Shown: positions 19,585 to 28,996 of the stretch, piece by piece | Layout of the letters: every line of letters begins with the position of its first letter | Position numbering within the stretch: position 1 is the first letter of the stretch | Source of the DNA: Staphylococcus pseudintermedius | GTDB lineage: Bacteria > Bacillota > Bacilli > Staphylococcales > Staphylococcaceae | NCBI RefSeq assembly: GCF_001792775.2 | Contig: NZ_MLGE02000003.1 | Coordinates: forward strand, 1 to 64,000 | Length of the DNA: 64,000 bases | Reading direction: 5' to 3' | Position numbers and translations under genes: made by a program | Notes under the pieces: generated by a model | Seen by the model: the letters and a program-made list of their open reading frames with translations, nothing else | Told to the model about the DNA's origin: nothing | Databases searched by the model: none

Positions 19585-20538
19585 TTATACCGCGATAGGT
19601 GCTTTAATCGCTGGATGAGATTCATAATTTACAATCTCTAAATCTTCATATTCAATGTCGAAAATAGAACGATCTGTATTGATTTTTAATTCTGGCGGCG
19701 CAAAACTTGAACGTGCTAATTGCGTTTTCACAGCGTCTAAATGGTTGCTGTAAATATGTGCATCACCAAATGTGTGGACAAATTCGCCTACTTCAAGGCC
19801 ACATTCTTTCGCAATTAAATGTGTTAATAAGCTATAGCTCGCTATATTAAACGGGACACCTAAAAAAATGTCGGCGCTCCGTTGATAGAGTTGACAGCTT
19901 AGCTTATTATCTTGTACATAAAATTGAAAGAGTGTATGACAAGGAGGTAACGCCATTGTCTCAATTTCAGTAGGATTCCAAGCACTAATGATATGACGAC
20001 GTGAGTTAGGATTCGTTTTAATTTGTTCAATTAGTGCCTTCAATTGATCGTATTGTTGACCGTCTGCACTAACCCAGTTACGCCATTGCTTACCATAAAC
20101 ATTGCCTAAATCCCCGTGCTTTTTCATAAAATCATCATCAGTTAAAATCTGTTGTTTAAACTTTGTCATTTCTTCGCGATAAGTTTCAGCAAATGCCGCG
20201 TCACTTTGTGCTCTATGACCAAAGTCAGTCATATCTGGCCCTGTGTAATCTTCGCTTTGTACATATTTTTCAAAAGCCCATTCGTTCCAAATATTGTTAT
20301 TATATTGTAATAAATATCTTAAATTCGTATCACCACGAATAAACCAAATCAATTCAGTTGCAACAAGTTTAAAAGAAACTTTTTTTGTTGTTAACAATGG
20401 GAAGCCTTTTGAAAGGTCAAAACGCAACTGATGTCCAAATTTTGAAATTGTTCCCGTAGCTGTTCGGTCATCACGTTGATTGCCAATTTCTAATATTTCT
20501 TTACATAAATCGTGATAAGCTGCATCAAACGGATTCAT
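19585..20538 (-). CDS. thyA: Thymidylate synthase
   Basis: Methylates dUMP to dTMP using methylenetetrahydrofolate. 317 residues with [19 protein letters not shown], the catalytic Cys in [27 protein letters not shown] and the C-terminal KAPIAV. The ATG is chosen over the upstream GTG because AGAGGTG overlaps the GTG and sits 6 bases before the ATG. It appears to be the first gene of thyA-dfrA-degV-msrA-msrB-crr-yozE, all closely spaced and closed by the terminator at 16450. Confidence 0.97.
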   Translation of the reverse strand: MNPFDAAYHDLCKEILEIGNQRDDRTATGTISKFGHQLRFDLSKGFPLLTTKKVSFKLVATELIWFIRGDTNLRYLLQYNNNIWNEWAFEKYVQSEDYTGPDMTDFGHRAQSDAAFAETYREEMTKFKQQILTDDDFMKKHGDLGNVYGKQWRNWVSADGQQYDQLKALIEQIKTNPNSRRHIISAWNPTEIETMALPPCHTLFQFYVQDNKLSCQLYQRSADIFLGVPFNIASYSLLTHLIAKECGLEVGEFVHTFGDAHIYSNHLDAVKTQLARSSFAPPELKINTDRSIFDIEYEDLEIVNYESHPAIKAPIAV

Positions 20539-20765
20539 GACATTCACCTCTTTCTCTTAGTATCTATAATAGACGATTTTACGCCATTTTCAAAGCGATA
20601 TCAACGTATGCGCAGGTATAAGTGTATAGCTACAGAATCCGAATATATTCAGTATCTCTACCTTGTAAATGTTAAAATGATGTGAATAGACACCTTTTGT
20701 CGAAAACACTATCTATTGATTTAGAAGTGTAAAAAAAGGATTGGGACATCAACAATTATGATGCT

Positions 20766-21230
20766 ATTGATGCAATATTTTAGTTAAACTTGTCCTCACT
20801 ATGATTTGTAATTTTTGATTGCTTTCATGGATCCACTTACCTAAGGGCTAACCCTTCAACTTAGTTCAGCTTGATTGAAGTGTTCATTTGATGGAAGCCG
20901 AATTGGATTTTAGGAGCAGTACAGAAATCTCATGTGAAATAAAGATTTTGTTGTACTGCCCCAGTATGGCTGTTGAGACTTCTCAAAAGCGATAGCATTG
21001 AGAAGTCAGACAACTACTGCGATAAACAACATTCGCTATTATAGTAAAGAAGTGACAGTTAGAAGTATCCACCACGCATTCACTCGTGAGTTTCGGCCTT
21101 CTCGGCAATCTTATATCAAATACAGTGAAAATGAGGTCAAGTTTATGAAAATAAAAAAACAACAGCATCAATTTTTTTCTATCTCATTCAGTCTCATTTT
21201 CCGACTGCTTTAAAGTTATTAATGAATCAT
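20766..21230. repeat. Intergenic repeat, copy A (about 460 bp)
   Basis: This block shares ordered stretches with 36350-36805 in the same orientation: ATTGATGCAATATTTT, GCAGTACAGAAATCTCATGTG, CTACTGCGATAAACA, GCAATCTTAT..TCAAATACAG and ATTAATGAATCAT, with diverged sequence between. It holds two hairpins: 20916-20923 with 20952-20959, and a perfect 10-bp stem 20977-20986 with 20998-21007. No open frame is preserved. It fills most of the 808-base gap between thyA and brxA; the rest (20539-20765 and 21231-21307) shows nothing I can name. Confidence 0.75.
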
Positions 21231-21307
21231 CAATCTATGAATGGATTGAGGTTTAATTTTTTTTATGTCTCATCCTAACCCCTTGGCATAAATAACAAAA
21301 TATAGTA

Positions 21308-21341
21308 AAGGAGCTGAGGAAACTTAATGCCCCAGCTCCTT
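21308..21341 (-). terminator. Terminator after brxA
   Basis: A perfect 9-bp stem (21308-21316 with 21333-21341) extended by a GG/CC pair, starting 5 bases after the brxA stop codon. The T-run on the minus side is poor, so termination may be partial. Confidence 0.6.
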
Positions 21342-21346
21342 GTTCA

Positions 21347-21787
21347 TTATGCGCGACAATGTGTGTCGAATGCGTCCTTAATGTCCATCGCGATGTCATT
21401 AATATCACGGCCTTCGATATGTTCACGTGGAATAAAGTGAACGAGCTCCGACCCTTTGAATAATGCAAATGAAGGACTTGAAGGCACTTGTTGAATGTAT
21501 TCACGCATTTTTGCAGTCGCCTCTTTATCTTGACCTGCAAAAACAGTGACTTTATTCGTTGGTTTATATTCATTTTGTTCTGCTACAGCCACAGCTGCAG
21601 GACGTGCTAAACCAGCTGCACAGCCACAAGTTGAATTAATCACAACAAATGTTGTATCTTCATCTTTGACATTGTTCATATATTGTGAAACGGAATCTTC
21701 ACTTTCTAAACTTTCAAAACCATTTTGTGTCAATTCGCCTCTCATTTGAGCAGCGAGTTCTTTCATATAAGCATCATATGCGTTCAT
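21347..21787 (-). CDS. brxA: Bacilliredoxin (BrxA/BrxB, YphP family)
   Basis: A 146-residue thioredoxin-fold protein with the CGC active site in [15 protein letters not shown], which removes bacillithiol from S-bacillithiolated proteins. The remembered S. aureus protein beside cvfC and thyA is BrxA. Two other members of the bacillithiol system are in this window: bshA (synthesis) and ypdA (reductase). It lies 24 bases after cvfC, and with the zinc-finger gene forms a three-gene run. Confidence 0.92.
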   Translation of the reverse strand: MNAYDAYMKELAAQMRGELTQNGFESLESEDSVSQYMNNVKDEDTTFVVINSTCGCAAGLARPAAVAVAEQNEYKPTNKVTVFAGQDKEATAKMREYIQQVPSSPSFALFKGSELVHFIPREHIEGRDINDIAMDIKDAFDTHCRA

Positions 21788-21811
21788 TTTATAGTGCTCC
21801 CTTGTATTGAT

Positions 21812-22930
21812 TTATTGATTACGATTTGCGATCTGTTTCCACACTGATCCAAGTGCTGCTTCCCCGTTTTCGATACGTGTAATGGCCATTTCAATTTGCA
21901 ACTTCACTTCATAAGCTGGATCGTTTTGATGCGCTTTGAGTGTTACCAGCTGTTCTGGTCCACCTTCATCAAAAAGAAACATCGCTGCACGCCATCGCAC
22001 AATTTTTTGTGGATCATCCAAAGCTTTTTCCATTTCAGGTAAAGCCTCTTTAAAGCCTAAATCACTTAAACTATCACCAGCTGTTCGTCTCACTGCAGGA
22101 CTTTTGTCGTGCAGCCCTTTATATAAGTATGGCAAAGTTTCTCGATCTTCAATCATGCTAAGCAATACGACTGCTTCACGGCGTAATGGCACTTTATCCT
22201 CATTTAAGGCATAATCAAGTAATGGATAGTCATCACTTGTAGGTGTTGGGAAAGACTTCAACATACGTAATCGTGCTTTCCAATCAATTTCTTGTTGATA
22301 TGTTTCTAATGTCACGTGTTCATATTGTTTCTGTGGCACTGTAACATCAGTATTTTTCGCCTCTTGCACGAGTAGATTCAAAACATGTTCAGGATAAAGC
22401 GCATTGATTTCTTCTACAACACTTTGCATGACGTCATCTAAATCGCCATAACGGACACCTAATGTTTCCCATTTACGTAAAAAGACAACATTATCATGCG
22501 GTTGTTGTGCTTCGAGCATCGCATTGACGAATATGTCGCTCAATTGTTGACGCTTTTCCTCTTTAGGTGTTGTCAGTTTCACTTGATAAGGAATGTTTTT
22601 AAACTTAAGTACTTCCGCTTTAACCTCACCAAAATGAGTATCCGGTTCAGGTTGCGTTGTGTCGCTTTGTTGTTGGTCTTGGTTGAGTGTCGCCGTAACG
22701 AGAGGTAACACAGTCTCCCAGTCTGCCTTAGGTGCTTTATCAACGGCAATAAAATCTAATACATGAAAGACAGATTTCACACCTTTAACTTGTAATATGG
22801 CGTTGATAAAGTGTGGCTGACTATCTGAGACTTCCGTATAAGTTTTTGAATGATTATCTTGCCTTTTTTCGGATAAAATAATTTTCATCGTATTCGGACT
22901 AGGCGTAGGTTCGACCTTAATAATTTCCAT
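21812..22930 (-). CDS. cvfC: Conserved virulence factor C (Nfu-like domain plus HEAT repeats)
   Basis: 372 residues from the chosen ATG (GAGGAGG upstream). The N-terminal domain, [15 protein letters not shown] to about residue 85, resembles the Nfu/NifU N-terminal scaffold fold. The C-terminal part is a set of HEAT-like repeats, for example [19 protein letters not shown] and [19 protein letters not shown]. CvfC was found in S. aureus as a factor needed for full virulence and haemolysin production; its biochemical role is not settled. The B. subtilis counterpart is YpgR. Confidence 0.9.
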   Translation of the reverse strand: MEIIKVEPTPSPNTMKIILSEKRQDNHSKTYTEVSDSQPHFINAILQVKGVKSVFHVLDFIAVDKAPKADWETVLPLVTATLNQDQQQSDTTQPEPDTHFGEVKAEVLKFKNIPYQVKLTTPKEEKRQQLSDIFVNAMLEAQQPHDNVVFLRKWETLGVRYGDLDDVMQSVVEEINALYPEHVLNLLVQEAKNTDVTVPQKQYEHVTLETYQQEIDWKARLRMLKSFPTPTSDDYPLLDYALNEDKVPLRREAVVLLSMIEDRETLPYLYKGLHDKSPAVRRTAGDSLSDLGFKEALPEMEKALDDPQKIVRWRAAMFLFDEGGPEQLVTLKAHQNDPAYEVKLQIEMAITRIENGEAALGSVWKQIANRNQ

Positions 22931-22961
22931 GTTAAACCTCCTCGTCAATGTACTACAGCCC

Positions 22962-23147
22962 TCATTGTAGCGCATTGCCTAATTGTTGAATTTGTTTGCC
23001 GATTGAACACGCATTGATACAGAAGTGATGTGCTTGTGTTTTCCCTTTTGTCTTTCGAAGGTGCGCTTTAACCAAGCAATGTTCACAATATTGTTGAGAT
23101 AAATGATCGATTGAAGCAATGGCCTTCTTCTCAGAGTCTGTTAGCAC
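22962..23147 (-). CDS. Small zinc-finger domain protein (YpeQ-like)
   Basis: 61 residues from a GTG start that has AGAGGTG 6 bases upstream. Cysteines in [13 protein letters not shown] and [13 protein letters not shown], with nearby His residues, make a likely zinc site. The B. subtilis neighbour of ypgR and ypdP, YpeQ, has the same arrangement. It is a small soluble protein of unknown role. First gene of the run with cvfC and brxA. Confidence 0.8.
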   Translation of the reverse strand: MLTDSEKKAIASIDHLSQQYCEHCLVKAHLRKTKGKTQAHHFCINACSIGKQIQQLGNALQ

Positions 23148-23278
23148 GTAAGTCACCTCTTTTAAATATAGTGTGTACAATATGCACTATCGTAACATGA
23201 TTTGTATGGACATTGAAGCGTTTAATCTTCAGCGACATCAAGAAACATGACATGCCTATAAATAAAAACGGAAGGCTA

Positions 23279-23307
23279 TTGAAAAATATAAAGCTGTTGA
23301 TTATAAT
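23279..23307 (+). promoter_or_regulatory. Promoter of the preQ1-controlled transporter
   Basis: TTGAAA (23279-23284) and a perfect TATAAT (23302-23307) are separated by 17 bases. Transcription would start near 23314, only about 12 bases before the riboswitch begins. Confidence 0.75.
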
Positions 23308-23324
23308 GGAAAAGTTATCGTGAA

Positions 23325-23362
23325 GGGCGGTTTCTAAACACCCGCTGTAACAAAATTTAGGA
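23325..23362 (+). promoter_or_regulatory. PreQ1-I riboswitch overlapping the ribosome binding site
   Basis: A 38-base aptamer of the preQ1 class I form. P1 is GGCGG (23326-23330) with CCGCT (23342-23346, one G-U). The 11-base loop contains CTAAA (23334-23338), which can pair with TTTAG (23356-23360) in the A-rich tail to form the pseudoknot P2. That second strand runs into AGGAGGT (23359-23365), so ligand binding would hide the ribosome binding site of the transporter gene 7 bases on. Layout, loop and tail closely resemble the B. subtilis queC aptamer. Confidence 0.88.
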
Positions 23363-23372
23363 GGTCATTAAA

Positions 23373-24071
23373 TTGTATAATGAATGGTTAGGTTTAGGGT
23401 CGTTTATCGTCACATTCGTACTCATGGTAGTGATGTTTCGACTTTTTGGTAAATCAGGTTTGTATGCTTGGGTTGCGATAGGCACGATTATTGCCAACAT
23501 CCAAGTGCTTAAAACAGTGGATATATTTACGATTTCTGCAACGTTAGGAAATGTGATGTTCGCATCCATTTATCTTGCAACAGATATTTTAAATGATATT
23601 TATGGTCGTAAAGTCGCGAAAAAAGCGGTTTGGCTTGGCTTTTCGTCTACTTTTATTATGATTATCGTGATGCAAGTTTCGCTCGCGTTTCAACCGAGTG
23701 AAGTTGACATGGCGCAAGATGCTATGAAAGCAATTTTCGATGTCGTTCCACGTATCGCTTTCGCATCCATAACCGCTTACATTATTGGTCAACATATCGA
23801 TGTACTTGTCTTTAATATGATTAAAAAAGTATTTCGTTCAGATCGTACCTTTTTCATTCGTGCCTATGGGAGTACAACGTTGAGTTCGATTGTGGATACA
23901 GCGCTTTTCGTAATGATTGCTTTTTATGGTAGTTTACCCAACGGTGTCGTACTAGAAATTTTCATCACGACGTATTTATTAAAATTATTAACAACTGTTC
24001 TGAACGTCCCATTCGGTTATTGGGCAAAGTCACTTTATCGTCGCAACAAAATTAAAGACGATACGCTATGA
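23373..24071 (+). CDS. Queuosine precursor transporter (YhhQ/VUT family, YpdP-like)
   Basis: A 232-residue integral membrane protein with six or seven hydrophobic segments and the family motif YLATDILNDIYGRK at about 68-81, as in YhhQ-type importers of queuosine precursors (preQ0/preQ1 or queuine). The start is TTG, fixed by AGGAGGT 7 bases upstream. A preQ1-I riboswitch overlaps that ribosome binding site, which independently supports the substrate assignment. B. subtilis YpdP is the counterpart. Confidence 0.92.
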   Translation: MYNEWLGLGSFIVTFVLMVVMFRLFGKSGLYAWVAIGTIIANIQVLKTVDIFTISATLGNVMFASIYLATDILNDIYGRKVAKKAVWLGFSSTFIMIIVMQVSLAFQPSEVDMAQDAMKAIFDVVPRIAFASITAYIIGQHIDVLVFNMIKKVFRSDRTFFIRAYGSTTLSSIVDTALFVMIAFYGSLPNGVVLEIFITTYLLKLLTTVLNVPFGYWAKSLYRRNKIKDDTL

Positions 24072-24120
24072 TACATGATATGGTAAGCTTAAATACGAAA
24101 ATACATTTAAGTGTGGTGTC

Positions 24121-24525
24121 GTGAAGTTGGCTAAAATATATTTTGATGCAGCAACGAAAGGCAATCCGGGATTAAGTGCATGTGGCGTCGTTATCGTTAC
24201 AGAAAATGAACGCTATACATTTACAAAAGTGCTCGATGCGTTAGACAATCATAGTGCTGAATGGGAAGCGTTACTGTTTGCATTAGAGCAAGCACAAACA
24301 TTGGCAGTTTTGAATGCATTAGTTTTTACGGATTCACAGCTAATTGAAGATGCAGTGAATCGTGAGTTTGTGAAAAATGGACGTTTTAAACCTTATTTGG
24401 AGCGCTATTTACAAATGACACATGATTTTGAATTGGCATTTGTCAAATGGATTCCACGCGCACAAAATAAAGCTGCGAATCAGTTAGCTCAAGATGCATT
24501 GTATCAAGCGTTAGGTCGTTCATAA
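24121..24525 (+). CDS. RNase HI-like protein (YpdQ-like)
   Basis: 134 residues with the RNase HI fold pattern: Asp in IYFDAATKGNPG, Glu in SAEWEALLFAL and Asp in VFTDSQLI. The fourth acidic position of active enzymes (motif N-x-E-A-D-x-L-A) reads NKAANQLAQ, with Asn instead of Asp. B. subtilis YpdQ, which has the same neighbours (ypdP and ypcP), was reported to lack RNase H activity, so activity here is doubtful. The start is a GTG and the ribosome binding site is weak. It runs convergent to ypcP. Confidence 0.85.
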   Translation: MKLAKIYFDAATKGNPGLSACGVVIVTENERYTFTKVLDALDNHSAEWEALLFALEQAQTLAVLNALVFTDSQLIEDAVNREFVKNGRFKPYLERYLQMTHDFELAFVKWIPRAQNKAANQLAQDALYQALGRS

Positions 24526-24531
24526 TGTTAT

Positions 24532-24589
24532 AAAAAATGTCGAAGTGTTATGCACATGTTCACACATGTCACACGCTTCGACATTTTTT
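24532..24589. terminator. Bidirectional terminator between convergent genes
   Basis: A perfect 14-bp stem (24532-24545 with 24576-24589) has an A-run on the left arm and a T-run on the right, so it can stop transcription from the RNase HI-like gene (plus strand) and from ypcP (minus strand). Confidence 0.88.
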
Positions 24590-24654
24590 TATAAGGAAAT
24601 CAATGTTAGCGAGTATCGTCTAAACTCTTTTCCTTGCTTTGTTTAATTTTAAGA

Positions 24655-25536
24655 TTACAAATTTTGAACAAATCGTTTTGAAACAAACAACTCATGCTCA
24701 TCTAATACTGCGAGTACGTGATTTAACTCGACATGATGTGCCATTTGCTCGAATAACGTGTCGATGGATAATGGGACATTCAATTCAATCGTTGCCAGTT
24801 GTTTTGACAAACGTAGATTTTCCATATTTTGTGCTATCTTTTTCTGTTGTCCAGGCGTAAGCTGTGACACATTCGCAATCACTTCCTCAACAGAGCCATA
24901 TTGCTGAACCAGTTTAATCGCTGTTTTCTCACCGATGCCTTTTACACCTGGATAACCATCTGCTGTGTCTCCCATAAACGCTTTGACTTCAATGAGTTGT
25001 GGCGGTTGTAATTGATATTCTAATTCGAATCGCGCTCTGTCATACTTACTATATTCAGTAAATCCTTTTTTGATGAGCCATACATAAACGTTGTCTCTCA
25101 CACATTGTAATAAATCGCGATCCCCAGTAATGATATAAACTTCGTGGTCAGGTGATTGTGCATATGCATGTGTTAACGTCCCAATGACATCATCAGCTTC
25201 GTAGTTTTCAACGCCAATATTTAAAAAGCCTAGCGACTCAGAAATATGTTGGACATGGTCGAATTGTGGGATAAGCTCTTCGGGCGGAGCAGGACGATTT
25301 TGTTTATAACCATCAAACATGTCATTACGGAAGGTCGCTTTCCCCATATCCCAACATATTGCAACGTGCGTCGGTTCAACATCGCGAATCGCACTGTAAA
25401 CATGTCTCACAAAACCTTGCGTGCCGTTTGTCGGTGTGCCGTTCGTATTGCGCATAAAATTTTTGTGTACACTCGTTGCATAAAAATGACGAAATAATAA
25501 CGCCATGCCATCAATTAATAAAAGTTTGTGTGCCAT
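24655..25536 (-). CDS. ypcP: 5'-3' exonuclease (YpcP family)
   Basis: A 293-residue stand-alone flap/5'-3' exonuclease homologous to the N-terminal domain of DNA polymerase I. It shows LLIDGMALLFRHFYA with a metal Asp, YEADDVIGTL, ITGDRDLLQCV and the helix-hairpin-helix GVKGIGEKTAIKLV. It would remove RNA primers and flaps. It starts 4 bases after the dynamin gene, so the two are co-transcribed. Confidence 0.92.
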   Translation of the reverse strand: MAHKLLLIDGMALLFRHFYATSVHKNFMRNTNGTPTNGTQGFVRHVYSAIRDVEPTHVAICWDMGKATFRNDMFDGYKQNRPAPPEELIPQFDHVQHISESLGFLNIGVENYEADDVIGTLTHAYAQSPDHEVYIITGDRDLLQCVRDNVYVWLIKKGFTEYSKYDRARFELEYQLQPPQLIEVKAFMGDTADGYPGVKGIGEKTAIKLVQQYGSVEEVIANVSQLTPGQQKKIAQNMENLRLSKQLATIELNVPLSIDTLFEQMAHHVELNHVLAVLDEHELFVSKRFVQNL

Positions 25537-25540
25537 GTTT

Positions 25541-28500
25541 TCAGTCCTTTGAATTCAGTATTGTCAGTAATTTTGGTGTTTCTACTTGTAGTTGAGCAAT
25601 CAGTGCATCATCCACTTCGACAGCTAACACAGTATCGATTTCACGTTGTGCTTGTGACTCAATCTGTTCTAGTGCTTGCTGTGCCTGTGTTGTGAGAGTA
25701 TCGAGCATACTTTCAAGCGCTTGTCGTAAATCAGCTAATCGTGGTTGGAGTAACGTCACTGTTTCATCTTTAATGTCAGCTTGTATTTGTTTTTGCACTT
25801 GTGGCTGCATAATGTTTTTCTTTGTCAATTGTTTCGGAAGTGCGTTGACCATGTCATCAAAAGAAATCGTTAAAAATGATTGGTCTACAGGCGCAACTTC
25901 AATCGTTTCAATATCTGGTAAAAGTATGTGATATTGTTGGAATGATCTAATTTTCGTTGCCATTTCTTGTTGAAATGCTAGGTTAAAGAAAAATTTAATA
26001 CGCTCAATCATCAATGTTTGTTCTAAATATAACTTTTGATGGATTTGATTCAAATACGCTTTTGTCGATTGTCGTTTCTCCTCATTGAAACTTGTTGTAT
26101 TCGTCATTTGTGTATTATAAATGGCCTTTACATTATCTAATAATTGAATTTTTAAACGCTCATTCAAGTGATACATTTGATCTTCTATTTCGTTAATCAG
26201 TTTTTGACGAATTGCAGTTAAACTTTCCGAATTAAAAATCGTTGTTTGACGCATCTTTTGTAATTGTTGTTTAACATGTTGCATTTTTTCAGCGTTTGCA
26301 GTATGGTCTTCAATCATTTGTGTGTAAGACTGCCCGATAGAACGTAACTGGTCATACATTTTGGCTTCTAAAATATGTTTGGATTCAACCTCTGAAAACC
26401 GTGAAATGCTCGCTTTCAATTGTTGCACACCGGCGTCCCCTTTAGTTAAAGCAGCACGACTTGATACAGAAAAAATTTCAGGTTGCATTTGTACTTGCAT
26501 TAACGCATCTGCTACATAGTCACGCACAGCACGTTTATCAACTTCATTTTCAGCTAAATCGGTTGCATTGATGACCATTTTGAAAGCCTGTTGTTCTTTT
26601 AACTGATTTATACTTTTCATATGTTCGATAAACGCTTTATCATTGTCAGTAAAAGCGTGATTAAAATAACTCACATATAAAATTAAATCAGAGGTTGTCA
26701 GTATTTTCTCTGTTTCATTCGTATGTCGTTGGTTATTCGAATGTAACCCTAATGAGTCCACAATCACTTTGTCTTTCAACCAATCTAGTGGCAATCTTAA
26801 ATGCACCGTTTGGACGAAAGTCGCATATTCATCTTCAGCACTCCATTTTTGTACGTCAGTAGCTTGAATTTCATGTTTTAAACCTTCAGCGATATACGAT
26901 TGATACAGGGCATAATTCTTTTCAATCGCATGAATAAATGCAAGACGGCTTTTGTCTATGCGTCCTTTTAATTTTTCTATGTTCGCTTCTAAAAAGGCTT
27001 CGATACTGTCAAATTGTTGCCCTTCAAGTTCAAACACATCATTAATTTGTTGGAGCAACATGTCTGGTGTTTTAAACGTAACGTGATACGTATCGCCATA
27101 GCCAATCTCAGTAGTTGCCGCTGTTGTCGGGTTAGGTGAACTCGTCAAATAATTGTCCCCTAATAATGCATTAATCAAACTACTTTTACCAGCGCTGAAT
27201 GTACCAAAAACACCTATTTTAACGGTTTGATGTTGCATTCTTTCCTGTGTTTCCTCAATGTTTTTTACACTTGATTTAAACAATGGGATATTTTTGACAA
27301 TATCTAATGCTTGGGTCATTTGTGCGTCGTTAATCGGGTTTTTCTCAGCTGTGACAACATCCTCTTGTTGTTGCACATCTTTTTTATTATCTTCATTTGA
27401 TTTCACTTGATATTGAATTTCTGTGCGATCGATCAAACGGTCCAGCGAATCTTCCATATGAATATAATAATGACGATAATTTTCTGTCTTTAACGACTGA
27501 GACAAGTTACGCAATTCAATATAACGTGTATACGCCGAACTATCATTTGATTCATCGACGAGGTGCTCTTCTGCGTGGACATTGTCAATAATGGTATCAT
27601 CAAGTGGTTCGAGTTCTTTTAAAATATAGTGCTTGATAGCTTTCATGACATCATTTGAGAAAGTTAACACATATTGATTCGTTATTTGAATTTGTGTTTG
27701 ATACAAATCGGTTATAATGGATGTCGGTAATGTCAATTTTTGGTTTAAAATACGCTGATTCAAATCGGTATCATTAATAAAACGTGTGAGAAACGATAAA
27801 TCTTCTTGCATCGGTTTAATGATTTGGTGATCAACTTTACTTTGAAGAGCTATCATTAATTCATTAAGGCGTGTTTGACGTTCTTCTTCTGTTTTTTTCT
27901 TTTTATTAAACAGTCCAGCGGCTTTAAAATCCTTCGTCATACTTTCCAAACAATAACGAATCGTTTCACGCATGTCGTGTGTCATAATATACGCATTATC
28001 AATTATGGAGCGGCGTTTATCTTTTAAATAATGTTTCAACGCTACCGCATCATTCAACAATTGTGCTTCCTCGCTGATCATTTCATTTTGTTGATGTGAT
28101 TGATACGCTTGATCGAATTGTGTCGCTTCGATGTTGAGTCGTTCTAAAATTTCATCCATTTCATGTTGTAAATAGTTCAATTGATGTTGATGAATAAATT
28201 GTTTCATACGTGCAACATAGTCTTTCACAGCTTCACGGTGCTGATCTTGTTCCATAATAAAGGCGCGTAACGCATCGAATTGATTTTGTGGATGTTCAAA
28301 CTTTGTAATATAAAATGTTTCGAGTAAATCAATATCCCACTCACTCACGGATTGTTCCACACGATTTTGAAATGTTTGAAATGTGAGTTCGTTTTCGTCA
28401 TGTTTATCAATTTGGTTAATAACGAAAACGACTGGAATGCCTGCACGATTCAGACGTTTCATAAATTGAAAGTTCAGCGCGGATTGTACATGGTTATAAT

Positions 28501-28996
28501 CAACCGTATAGAAAACGATATTACTCGTATACAGAAATTGCTCCGTTTGCATATTGTGTGATTGTACATTGGAATCGACACCTGGTGTATCTTGAAATGT
28601 AAAACCTTTATGAAACGCATCACTTTGAATACGAATGTCAATGGACTCAACGTGAAAATTTTCGCGGTTCATTTGTTTGACATCATCATAAGAATTCAAT
28701 TGTGTATACTTTTGACCTTCGATGTTCGCAGTAATACCAGGCGCCTCTGCAATTGTTACTAATGCAGTATTACTCGTTGTCGGAACGGGTGAGCTTGGTA
28801 AAATGTCTTGGCCGATAAGACGATTAATGATTGTCGATTTACCTGCTGAAAAATGGCCGACAAAGGTCATAGTGTAGTGGTTTAGATACACCTTTTTAAT
28901 CATTTGGTTAATCGTATGTATAAAAGCGGAATGATCAGATTTTTCCACTTCTTTTTTTAGTTTATATAAAATATCCAGTTGTTCTTGATTCTGCAT
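25541..28996 (-). CDS. Double dynamin-like GTPase (DynA family)
   Basis: An 1151-residue fusion of two dynamin units. Unit 1: P-loop GHFSAGKS (47-54), PTTSNTA switch, G3 DTPGVDSN (137-144) and G4 NQID (194-197). Unit 2: P-loop GTFSAGKSS (598-606), PTTAATTE switch, G3 DSLGLHSN and G4-like NATD. Long helical stalk regions follow each GTPase, and short hydrophobic paddle segments lie near 357-362 and in the C-terminal half. B. subtilis DynA, of the same fused form, tethers and fuses membranes and helps against phage and pore-forming antibiotics. Together with ypcP it forms a two-gene unit. Confidence 0.93.
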   Translation of the reverse strand: MQNQEQLDILYKLKKEVEKSDHSAFIHTINQMIKKVYLNHYTMTFVGHFSAGKSTIINRLIGQDILPSSPVPTTSNTALVTIAEAPGITANIEGQKYTQLNSYDDVKQMNRENFHVESIDIRIQSDAFHKGFTFQDTPGVDSNVQSHNMQTEQFLYTSNIVFYTVDYNHVQSALNFQFMKRLNRAGIPVVFVINQIDKHDENELTFQTFQNRVEQSVSEWDIDLLETFYITKFEHPQNQFDALRAFIMEQDQHREAVKDYVARMKQFIHQHQLNYLQHEMDEILERLNIEATQFDQAYQSHQQNEMISEEAQLLNDAVALKHYLKDKRRSIIDNAYIMTHDMRETIRYCLESMTKDFKAAGLFNKKKKTEEERQTRLNELMIALQSKVDHQIIKPMQEDLSFLTRFINDTDLNQRILNQKLTLPTSIITDLYQTQIQITNQYVLTFSNDVMKAIKHYILKELEPLDDTIIDNVHAEEHLVDESNDSSAYTRYIELRNLSQSLKTENYRHYYIHMEDSLDRLIDRTEIQYQVKSNEDNKKDVQQQEDVVTAEKNPINDAQMTQALDIVKNIPLFKSSVKNIEETQERMQHQTVKIGVFGTFSAGKSSLINALLGDNYLTSSPNPTTAATTEIGYGDTYHVTFKTPDMLLQQINDVFELEGQQFDSIEAFLEANIEKLKGRIDKSRLAFIHAIEKNYALYQSYIAEGLKHEIQATDVQKWSAEDEYATFVQTVHLRLPLDWLKDKVIVDSLGLHSNNQRHTNETEKILTTSDLILYVSYFNHAFTDNDKAFIEHMKSINQLKEQQAFKMVINATDLAENEVDKRAVRDYVADALMQVQMQPEIFSVSSRAALTKGDAGVQQLKASISRFSEVESKHILEAKMYDQLRSIGQSYTQMIEDHTANAEKMQHVKQQLQKMRQTTIFNSESLTAIRQKLINEIEDQMYHLNERLKIQLLDNVKAIYNTQMTNTTSFNEEKRQSTKAYLNQIHQKLYLEQTLMIERIKFFFNLAFQQEMATKIRSFQQYHILLPDIETIEVAPVDQSFLTISFDDMVNALPKQLTKKNIMQPQVQKQIQADIKDETVTLLQPRLADLRQALESMLDTLTTQAQQALEQIESQAQREIDTVLAVEVDDALIAQLQVETPKLLTILNSKD

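Noticed and set aside
20998-21213. Small plus-strand frame inside repeat copy A
   Set aside because: The matching region of copy B does not keep the frame, so the repeat is not coding in this frame.
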